Positions 57,116 through 64,000 of a stretch of DNA of 64,000 bases are shown here, piece after piece; the first letter of the stretch is position 1, and each line of letters starts with the position of its first letter. Position numbers and translations under genes: made by a program. Source of the stretch: Gautieria morchelliformis (taxonomy: Eukaryota > Basidiomycota > Agaricomycetes > Gomphales > Gomphaceae); NCBI GenBank assembly GCA_015179125.1, contig WHVA01000068.1, positions 248,001 through 312,000 of the forward strand, written 5' to 3'. Below the pieces are notes generated by a model that was not told where the DNA came from, made no database searches, and worked only from the letters and a program-made list of their open reading frames with translations.

Positions 57116-57965
57116 TCTGGGGGCCTTTGGCCGGTCCCCAGATGCGAGTCCACATCCCCAGGGGTGTGCCGTACCCTCCCCCTTGACCGAAGAGAACATG
57201 GCGGCCGGGGCCGCCTCTGGGCCCACGCGCTGGGAACCCGGTGCACCGCGTGGGACCCGCTGCTGACGGGGGCGGGGGGGAGCAGCTTTCGTTGCGCCTG
57301 GCGGCCTCTGGGGGCTCCTTGAGGGCCCCCAGCAGCGGGAGCATGTCCTGTGGGACGTGCTGCACCGTTCCCGCTCACTGGGAACGAGCGAGGTGGACGG
57401 GGTGGCTCCAGATGCCGCACGCGAGTGTGGACGCCGCGGCCGGCCAGTCCTGTCACGTGCAGAGGTGCCCCAGCAGCATGCATATATGCTGGGGACCTGG
57501 GGCACCGCGTGGGCCTGCCTTGGACGGGGGCGGCCCTGCAGGGGGCCGCGAGCGCGGGCAGAGGGGCCTGCGTGGTGGGCGCGCTCTGGGGGACTTTTGA
57601 TGGCCCCCAGAGGTGGATGCACACTCTGGGGAGCGTGCACCACCTCTCCTGCTCGCTCCCAGCGAGCAGTGCGGCTGGGATGGCCCCTCGGGCCACGCGC
57701 AACCGCGGATGACACCGCGCGCCAGGCACGGCGTATGGCCGACTCTGGGGACCTCTGGAGGGTCCCCAGAGATGGATGCACGCTCCTTAGAGCGTGCACC
57801 ACCGGTCCCACTGGCTGGGACCGAGCAGGGTGGCCGGGGAGGCAGCTGGGGTGCATGGATGATGCTGCACGCTGAAGGCGGCTTACGCGGGTTCCCAGTG
57901 ATCCTGGGGGGCTCCTGGGCATTCCACAGGGTGGATGCACACACCAGGTGGTGTGTACCATCATC
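57116..57965. repeat. Repeated A-B-C stem-loop units
   Basis: At least three clear units of ordered hairpins (A: CTCTGGGG/CCCCAGAG type; B: GCACGCTC/GAGCGTGC type; C: GGTCCCA/TGGGACC type). Unit at 57308-57386, unit at 57584-57669, unit at 57743-57823, and partial units near 57116 and 57905. Stem sequences differ between units while pairing is kept (B stems: GCACGCTC/GAGCGTGC, GCATGTCC/GGACGTGC with one wobble, ACACACCA/TGGTGTGT). Confidence 0.75.
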
Positions 57966-58655
57966 CGCAGCCGTCTGGGGCGGCCTGGAGCGCGGATGCG
58001 CAATGGGGACGGTGGAGGCGGCGTCGTCGCGCATCACGCCCAGTGTGGCCTGCCTGTCCCTGGCCTGGGGAGCCTGGGGATGTCGTGGGGTGTGGATGCG
58101 CCATGGGGGAACCTCGTTGTGGCAAGGCCATGGCATTGGGCTGGCCAGCTGTGTGACCGGTTGTTTTTGCGCGAGCGGTTCCACGCCTTCCTTCAGCGAA
58201 GGCGTGTCCCCATTCAGTTTGACTCGCGTGGGTGCTGGTGCGAGCGTGCTCCACGGCGGTTTGTCCAGGTCATCGTCGTTGGGTGAGTTGTGCCGTAGGT
58301 TGCGTAAGTCGTGGCACAAATCAGCCATCCTGTCCTCCAATGCTCTGAACCTACAGAGCCGTTGCCGGCTCTCCTCGCGGTCTGTCGCAAGGCTCCGGCT
58401 TTGATAGCTAGAGCTCGAGAGCCCTGCGTCATCCATAAGTTGCTGAGAGTGCGACGGATCTGCAGTAGACCGATGAGGTCGGTCCATGCTGAGGCTGCAT
58501 TTCGCAACCTTAGACACACAGTAGTGCAAGAACGCACTACTGTGTGGTTCCTGCGATGAAGACATCACAGCAACAGTTTTTGACGGTGAAGCCGTCAGAG
58601 TAGCAGTCTTTTTCAAGACGCTGCAGAAAACACAGTCCAGCTGTTTGCTGGGCAA
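57453..58655 (-). CDS. Possible Gag-derived frame of the non-autonomous element
   Basis: In the element's own orientation, a 400-codon frame opens just inside the 5' LTR. Its N-terminal 180 residues have normal composition with a helical stretch (RFRALEDRMADLCHDLRNLR) followed by an acidic patch, as in the front of many Gag proteins. The remainder is Pro/Arg-rich and runs through the hairpin units, where other frames are open too, so it is probably not selected as protein. The call rests on position and orientation only. Confidence 0.3.
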   Translation of the reverse strand: MPSKQLDCVFCSVLKKTATLTASPSKTVAVMSSSQEPHSSAFLHYCVSKVAKCSLSMDRPHRSTADPSHSQQLMDDAGLSSSSYQSRSLATDREESRQRLCRFRALEDRMADLCHDLRNLRHNSPNDDDLDKPPWSTLAPAPTRVKLNGDTPSLKEGVEPLAQKQPVTQLASPMPWPCHNEVPPWRIHTPRHPQAPQARDRQATLGVMRDDAASTVPIAHPRSRPPQTAADDGTHHLVCASTLWNAQEPPRITGNPRKPPSACSIIHAPQLPPRPPCSVPASGTGGARSKERASISGDPPEVPRVGHTPCLARGVIRGCAWPEGPSQPHCSLGASRRGGARSPECASTSGGHQKSPRARPPRRPLCPRSRPPAGPPPSKAGPRGAPGPQHICMLLGHLCT

Positions 58656-58679
58656 ACAGCCAATGGAATCTCAAAAAAG

Positions 58680-58875
58680 TGTAAAGGAGTCAACTTAGGG
58701 CCTTGTGGGTATCACAAGAGCAGCAGAGATCGACCAAGCTGTGGGATTCTGATACTACATAGTGACGGTTACAAGGTAAGTTTAAGCTGGAGAACTGCCG
58801 GGAAGTTCCCACGCACTACTGTACAGCGGGGTCTTGTGGACCCCCCCCCCCCCCCTGGGAATCTACTTCCTTACA
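58680..58875 (-). repeat. 5' LTR of the non-autonomous element
   Basis: 196 bp. The nine extra bases are all in the C run (58841-58855). Five substitutions separate it from the other LTR, implying a fairly recent insertion. Confidence 0.9.
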
Positions 58876-59404
58876 CACCACAACCAATCCTTGACTATGT
58901 TGCCCGCCAAACTCCTCCTGGTTTGCCATGCCACTCCCTCTCCATCCGCCTAGGTGGTCTATATCGCATAATGCGCAATTTTTCCTTTGCACGTGGCTTG
59001 GTCAAGAACTGTAGAACTGTAGAGTGGTTGTCACTCACTTAGGAAAAAACCTTGTGACTGTCAACACCCTCCGTGTCCATGCAGGTCTAAACTACGTTGA
59101 CAATGAAAACATCCTCCTTCCCCGCATCACATTCACCTCTTTGTTGCCCTCTACAGGCCACACACTTCTCCACAAGCAATTCCCTCTGTCACCTGCATAT
59201 GCGACTACCTTCAATAGCTGTCAAGGTCTTACCCTTGATCGTGTGGCCATAGATCTTTCCACTCCTGTTTTCTCCCATGGTCAACTGTACACCACTTTGT
59301 CACATGTGCGTCATAGAGACGATGTCCGAGTTCACTTTCCATCAGGCAAGGAGTCTATGGAAAATATTGTCTCTGATGAAATAATTCTATGATTTCCATG
59401 TCCA

Positions 59405-61621
59405 TTACATCCAGGTCGGAGTGAAGCGCAGGCCAGGCTTGTCTTTAATGATGGATATGGTGCTCATGTTATTGCTTTGGATGTGAGTGGGCACGGACTG
59501 CTTGTGACCCAGGAGTTCCAGCAGGTTGCGGAGCCAGATGGCCTCCTTCGCGGCCTGGCAGGCCGATGAGTATTCAGCTTCACAACTCGATGTCATCACG
59601 GACCTCTGCTTCTTGGAGCTCCAAGTGATCGCACCAACACTGAGGAAGAATGCATAGCCTGATACAGACCTCCAGTTTTCCATGTCAGAGGCATAATCAG
59701 AGTCGGCGGAACCTGCCAGGGTGATGTGTGGGGAAGTCCCGCCGAGGGTAAGCTGGTGGGTGCGTGTAGCATTCAGGTATGTGAGGACATGTTTCACGGC
59801 GTTCCAATGTGGTTTGCTGGGGTTCATTGCGACTTGTGAGAGGCAGTTGATGGAGAGCATGATGTCGGGCTGGGTGCACATAGAGGCATACATCATGGAC
59901 CCTATGGCAGCGTGGTATGGTACCTTAGACATGGCTGTGATCTCGTTGGGGGATGTGGGTGATTGGTCCATAGAGATATCCTTGGCTGTAGTGTTCAGGG
60001 GAGTCCATACTGAGTGAGCAGTGTCAAGGTTAAAGTGTTTTACAATGCGATCAATGTACGCAGTTTGGCTCAGGGATATGGTTCTCGCATGTTGGTCAGG
60101 GGAGATCTCGATGCCTAACCTCCAGCGGATGTCACTGAGGTTGGTGATGTCAATGCTGGATTGAAGGTCATGGATGATTGAGTCAAGCTCAGGAACACTA
60201 CTGGCAGCAGCGGCCATGTTGTCGGTATGTATCACGACAATGGATTTCCCGAGGTTGGTGGAATGGCTGTATACGCAGTGGTCGACTGGGTTGCGTGTGA
60301 AACCCTGCGAGACCATGACCGTATCAAGTGTCTTATTCCACTGACGGCGTGATTGTTTTAGGCCATATAGTCCCTTCCATAACCGGCAGACGTGGTTCTC
60401 CATTCCCTTAACGACACTGCCTTCAGCCTGCTCCATGTATATTTCTTCGTCTAGGTTAGAGTGGAGATAGACGGTTTTGACGTCGAGCTGCCGTAATTCC
60501 CAATTGAGGGTAGCTGCGAGGGCAAGGAAGGATTCAAGATGAGCGACAGGTGAGAAGGTATCATGGTAGTCTTGTCCATCAATCTGGGTGAGCCCCTTTG
60601 CGATGATGTGAACCTTAAGTTTATTCATATTGCCGGATTCGTCGTGTTTGATATGGCAGAGCGTTTTGCTTCTCATCATTCTTTTTCCGAGAGGAACCGA
60701 GCTGCGTGGTACAAGATCCCAAACGTGGTTCTTTTTCATGGACTGCAACTCAGACTCCATGCCCAGCTGCCAGATTCAACCATTGGCACCTTTGAGTGCT
60801 TCGGTGAAAGAGGTGGGATCATCCTCCTCATGTACAATGCCCGCTAGTGCCATGTCCTCAATGAAGTGCACCTCAAAATCGGGTTTCTGTTCACAGAGCG
60901 GGCATGTCAGGCAGCGGTGCTCGCAGAAGTGATCTCAGCAACCATGTGTTCGGTGCGGCTGGTATAGGGTAGGTTTCACATAGCAGCACCGACAGTGGAT
61001 GGCTTGGGGGCACGTGAGGAATGGCGGAGAGGATTGTCAGGGGTCGTGTTGTCAGTGTTTGGGGTGTCAGGTATGTTGGGATCAATCTCAACTTCATTGA
61101 CCTCATCGTTTAGTGTTCCCTCTTCAGCTGGCGCCCTGATACCCTCGGAAGCAGGAGTATTCGCAGTGATAGGTCCGTAGGTATTGTCCTCCTCATCACT
61201 TGACTCCTTTTCGTCACCAACTACAAGTCCAGGGTGTAATGGGCATGGTTGGATATCCTGCAAGTCAATGAAGGTTATGTTTTGGGAGGTGATGATTTGA
61301 CCAGTGGCATGGTTGTAGTAGCGGTATGCCTTGGAGATCGGTGTGTAGCCTACCAGGATGCACTCTATCTATAGAGTGATTGTATATTCTGGCAACGTGT
61401 CGGTTCTGGATCAGCACAAAGGCCCTGCATCTGATTTCTCATAGATGTGTGAGGTCAGGCTTGTGCCCAGTCCAGGCTTCTCATGGGGTCTTATCGTCAA
61501 GTGCTCTTGTGGGTGTATGGTTTTTGAAGTAGACGGCAGTCAGTATACACTCCCCCACAGGCTGGGAGGGAGGTTCGTGTCAAACCTGATCGCACGTGCT
61601 CTCAACATAAGGGTACGGTGG
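59405..61621 (-). pseudogene. Ty1/copia polyprotein relic
   Basis: The best part is a 451-codon minus frame (60760-59405) with copia RT: HIIAKGLTQIDGQDYHDTFS, LRQLDVKTVYLHSNLDEEIY and RLWKGLYGLKQS. It is followed by RNase H (SSCEAEYSSACQAAKEAIWL). The catalytic YVDD box is replaced by HTDN (about 60230), so it is inactive. Upstream (61621-60760) lies a linker and the end of integrase (EAWTGHKPDLTH, then RHVARIYNHS) with several stops. Gypsy D interrupts it at 61622. This copy and the gag relic at 40.5 kb may or may not be one family. Confidence 0.85.
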
Positions 61622-62193
61622 TGTAAGGACCCCGGCTAGCTTACTAACGCCGAGCCCTTACAGACACCGACCAGCTAAAGATAGAACTAGAAAAACCATA
61701 TATAAGATCAGAACAAATTACCTGTATATAATTCAAGACTCTCAGTACCTGTCAGGGGACACCCTGTTTCCCAGTTCCGACTCCATTTCCGACTCCGCTT
61801 CCGGTTCCGATTCCATCTCCGCATCCGCTTTCGGGAACGATTCCGCTTCTGGGAGAACTTCCACCAGTTCCGTTCGCCTTGCCAGTTCCACTCCAATTTC
61901 CGACTTCCGCCCCGGAACAGTGTCGGAAATCAAGCGACTGGCATCAAGGGTCGATCAAGGGTCAGGGGGATGCAGGGTTGATGGCGGGTGCCAAGCGTTG
62001 TCCCTGGCTGCGCAGCGTAGTATAATACGGGCTCGCTGACATTGGGGGTCCTTAGACTTTTCTCTTTGGATTTCCCCTTGTCAGGTGAGAAACCCCTCTC
62101 TTGTATGCTCTGTTCATTTATACATACTTTGGATTTCCCCTTGTCAGTTGTGTGGTAGTGTGACCTCCACGACTAGCCAGGGTTGCCCTTACA
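61622..62193 (+). repeat. 5' LTR of gypsy D (572 bp)
   Basis: It starts TGTAAGGACCCC and ends TTGCCCTTACA, a TGTAAGG/CCTTACA pair expected for LTR edges. It contains a degenerate TTCCGA-like hexamer repeat (about 61770-61925) and two exact 21 bp copies of CTTTGGATTTCCCC... (62064-62084 and 62127-62147). The 3' LTR is beyond the window. Confidence 0.7.
61770..61925 (+). repeat. Degenerate TTCCGN hexamer array
   Basis: Repeated TTCCGA, CTCCGC, TTCCGG and TTCCAC steps of six bases with drift, lying inside the gypsy D LTR. Confidence 0.6.
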
Positions 62194-62380
62194 GCAGAAA
62201 AGTCTCTCCCCTAGAGGACCGGCGGTCGTACTGCGCGTTGCATTCGCCATAGGTGCGTTCGGAATCGGAGACAGCGACTCGGAGATCGCAACCTCTTCCG
62301 CACATACAGCGTACGACAGCCCCTCTTCTTACGTCGAGCTCCCAACCCCGGAAATCCCGTCCCATATTTCTCCTTCCAAC

Positions 62381-63556
62381 ATGGATCCGGACGATCGTCT
62401 TCGGAATATGGAGGAGGAATTGACGCGGAACCGGATGAAGACCGACGCGATTGAAACAGCCTTACAAGCGATTTTGGCTAAGTTAGATATTCCACAAGGT
62501 GGTGGAAATGAAATGCTGGATGATCCGGATTTCGGAAAAGCGGAACTAGCGGAAACGAGGATGTCCGCGAAGTTAGCAAAGGTCAAACCCGCAACTCCGG
62601 CGGACTTTGACGGAGATCGGGAGAAGGGACGCGCATTCTTCAACACATGCAGCATCTACTTCGCAATTGTCGGAGACCTCTTTCCGAACGACCAGGCTCG
62701 GATTCACTGGACGTTGTCCTTTTTCAAATCGGACCGCGCAGCCCGTTTTGCAAACAAGGTGATCCGACATGAAGCAAAGGGCAAGGGGAACTACTTCTGG
62801 GACTGGGACGCGTTCGAGAAAACATTTTCCGACCAGTTCTGCCCGAAAAACGAGCAGCTCACAGCCCTTACAAAGCTCGAGGGGACGAGCTGGTACCAGG
62901 CCAAAGATCCGGTCGATGACTACATCGATCGCTTCCAGGAGCTCATCGACCTTGCGGAATATGACGACGACAAGACGATCGTCATCAAATTCCGACGAGG
63001 ACTTGATCCGACGCTCCAGAACCAAGTTGCGCTGCTTGGGGATGGAGCTCCGGATTTTGATGACCCGGAAGGGTGGTACCAAGCTGCGCAGAAGGTTTCT
63101 AGGAACAGGGAGGCAAATGAGGCCTTCGTGGAGACGAGTCGGAACACGACACGCAGTTCCGCTCGTCCTACTCAACCTGTGCCAAAACCCGGAAGCGCAT
63201 TCATTCCCACACGGAAATTATTTCCGATGCTTGCTCCGCCTGCTCCTATTAGGAACCATAGCCCTCCTCCCTCGAAGAGTGGCCCTGCCCCGATGGATGT
63301 TGACCGCATGCGCGGAAAAGGCCACGGAACTATCACCTGCTTCCGCTGCCGACAACCAGGCCACTACGCTCGCGAGTGCCCCCAAGCCTTTGATATCCGG
63401 CTTATGACCACAGAGGAGAAACTCGAGATCCTTCCAGAGTTCCTCGCGCTTGCAGACATAAACGGAGTGCCCACTGCGGAAGAGCTTTCCGAAAATGCGG
63501 AACATGGTCTACCGGAAGCGGAAGATGCGTCGGATTTTGTGACACGCAGCGGGTGA
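62381..63556 (+). CDS. Gypsy D Gag
   Basis: An intact 391-codon Gag from the first in-frame ATG (the frame is open further upstream, to the LTR edge). A coiled-coil start (MEEELTRNRMKTDAIETAL) is followed by the Retrotrans_gag core (PADFDGDREKGRAFFNTCSI, then FEKTFSDQFCPKNEQLTALT and DDYIDRFQELIDLAEYDDDK). Then come a Pro-rich linker and a CCHC zinc knuckle (CFRCRQPGHYARECP, about 63340-63384). It forms the particle shell around the element RNA. No stop or frameshift was seen, unlike gypsies A-C. It ends in TGA, overlapping pol. Confidence 0.88.
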   Translation: MDPDDRLRNMEEELTRNRMKTDAIETALQAILAKLDIPQGGGNEMLDDPDFGKAELAETRMSAKLAKVKPATPADFDGDREKGRAFFNTCSIYFAIVGDLFPNDQARIHWTLSFFKSDRAARFANKVIRHEAKGKGNYFWDWDAFEKTFSDQFCPKNEQLTALTKLEGTSWYQAKDPVDDYIDRFQELIDLAEYDDDKTIVIKFRRGLDPTLQNQVALLGDGAPDFDDPEGWYQAAQKVSRNREANEAFVETSRNTTRSSARPTQPVPKPGSAFIPTRKLFPMLAPPAPIRNHSPPPSKSGPAPMDVDRMRGKGHGTITCFRCRQPGHYARECPQAFDIRLMTTEEKLEILPEFLALADINGVPTAEELSENAEHGLPEAEDASDFVTRSG

Positions 63557-64000
63557 GATGTGTGCCCCTGCTGCCTGTACATAACCGGTTTGCCTGTCTT
63601 GAAGTAGAGAATGAAAAGCCCCCACTCCCCTCACTTCGTACAGACCCACCGGATAAAGTCACACAAAAACCAAATCTGACACCCCATCCATCCCGCATCC
63701 GCCCTTGGGAGAGACGCCTTCCGAAGCGCTATGTTGTTGCTGCCACCCCTGGCCCCAAGTCACTAGTCATTAAGGTGGAGATCCAGACGACAGATACGGT
63801 GGAAGTCAAATCCGGACCCGCCCTTGTCGATTGCGGGGCCACTGGTCAGTTTATGGACCGGGACTATGTGGAACGGAACCGACTGACCACGCGGAAGTTG
63901 CAACGTGCAATCCCGGTGTTCAATGTGGACGGAAGCCCCAATGAGGCAGGGTCCATCACGGAGATAGTAGACACAATTCTCCGCTACGATGGACACTCAG
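63553..64000 (+). CDS. Gypsy D Pol, protease start (runs off window)
   Basis: Open from the gag stop to the window edge in the -1 frame relative to gag, as in elements that make Gag-Pol by ribosomal frameshifting; no classical slippery heptamer was identified. The retropepsin motif is GPALVDCGATGQFMDRDYV at about 63814-63870, with DCG in place of the usual D(S/T)G, a variant known in this protease group. RT and the rest lie beyond 64000. There is no independent ATG near the start, consistent with expression as a fusion. Confidence 0.75.
   Translation, partial: MRCVPLLPVHNRFACLEVENEKPPLPSLRTDPPDKVTQKPNLTPHPSRIRPWERRLPKRYVVAATPGPKSLVIKVEIQTTDTVEVKSGPALVDCGATGQFMDRDYVERNRLTTRKLQRAIPVFNVDGSPNEAGSITEIVDTILRYDGHS

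Larger units (their letters stand above)
56131..58875 (-). mobile_element. Non-autonomous LTR element with hairpin-packed interior
   Basis: Terminal direct repeats (56131-56317 and 58680-58875) start TG and end CA. They differ at five bases and in one C run, and are flanked by the 5 bp duplication CACCA (56126-56130 and 58876-58880). On the minus strand, AGAAGGGGAGGG (56318-56329) is a polypurine tract next to the 3' LTR, which fixes orientation. LTR blocks and this tract resemble gypsy A. There is no protease, RT or integrase. The 2.36 kb interior is dominated by stem-loops, many perfect. It fits a LARD/TRIM-type parasite of the gypsy A machinery. Confidence 0.85.
54613..59392 (+). pseudogene. 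Helitron helicase remnant, split by an LTR element
   Basis: The fragment begins with QPMMHVILRNPNKPHISRLQ, the segment at which the minus-strand Helitron at 28 kb breaks. It carries a Pif1-type helicase: Walker A LFVDGPAGCGKTFL (about 55290-55330), IIIWDEAPMANRAV (about 55588), [20 protein letters not shown], then after the LTR element ARQTPPGLPC and late motif YATTFNSCQGLTLDRVAIDL (about 59200-59260). TGA stops near 55237 and 55291 and frameshifts near 55350 and 59030 disable it. Removing 56131-58880 restores an uninterrupted frame (LSPQPILDYV). Rep is missing. Confidence 0.85.

Noticed and set aside
56825..58404. Several long overlapping ORFs on both strands inside the hairpin element as protein genes
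   Set aside because: Both strands and several frames are open at once over the same GC-rich palindromic sequence. Composition is Pro/Arg/Gly-rich with no domain. Only the minus frame starting near the 5' LTR is kept, as a low-confidence candidate.
40453..61621. Single copia element spanning the gag relic at 40 kb and the pol relic at 60 kb
   Set aside because: Opposite strands and 18 kb of unrelated sequence between; no shared LTR was seen.

Overview
The window looks like a transposon-rich, heterochromatin-like block of a mushroom-forming basidiomycete (Agaricomycetes). The evidence is: short 40-70 bp introns with GTAAGT-type donors; a small seven-membrane-segment protein gene of a kind common in agaric genomes; a UGT relic and WD40 repeats of agaric type; and the transposon set (chromodomain Ty3/gypsy, Ty1/copia, LINEs with RNase H, two kinds of Helitron, a hAT). 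The species cannot be named from the sequence. Roughly four fifths of the window is mobile DNA, mostly broken and nested.

Layout. 1-16602: gypsy element A (protease, RT, RNase H, integrase, chromodomain, then an unusual third reading frame and the 3' LTR). It is split at 3520/13549 by a 10,028 bp Helitron2-like element with asymmetrical terminal inverted repeats, a Rep-helicase and a C-terminal peptidase-like domain. Element A itself sits in the integrase of gypsy B (16603-17641). 17642-20400: non-coding, with a pair of diverged repeats. 20453-21874: an apparently intact eight-exon membrane protein gene on the minus strand. 23450-24840: internally deleted LINE. 24890-28083: gypsy C, fused to a minus-strand Helitron remnant (28084-30440). 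31041-32129: UDP-glycosyltransferase pseudogene. 33004-33934: non-autonomous hAT with an 8 bp target duplication. 34511-40441: full-length LINE with an 11 bp target duplication. 40453-41190: copia gag relic. 41372-41988: fragment of the tRNA-dihydrouridine synthase Dus3. 43968-46519: a decayed and an intact copy of what may be one unknown gene. 47037-47560: LINE scrap. 49404-49916: cluster of perfect palindromes. 51630-52064: WD40 relic. 53449-54612: 5'-truncated LINE. 54613-59392: Helitron helicase, interrupted by a 2.7 kb LTR element. 59405-61621: copia pol relic. 61622-64000: gypsy D, apparently the youngest gypsy, running off the window.

The most unusual object is the 2,745 bp LTR element at 56131-58875. 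It lies on the minus strand and has 5 bp target duplications, near-identical LTRs and no pol. Its LTR and polypurine tract resemble those of gypsy A, so it is probably a non-autonomous partner of that family. Its interior is packed with stem-loops, several arranged in repeated A-B-C hairpin units whose stems differ in sequence but keep pairing. That pattern suggests selection on RNA or DNA structure rather than on protein.

Premature stops in nearly all the old elements are TGA, often where the family has Arg (CGA). This fits CpG-type C-to-T decay. No rRNA, tRNA or CRISPR features were seen.
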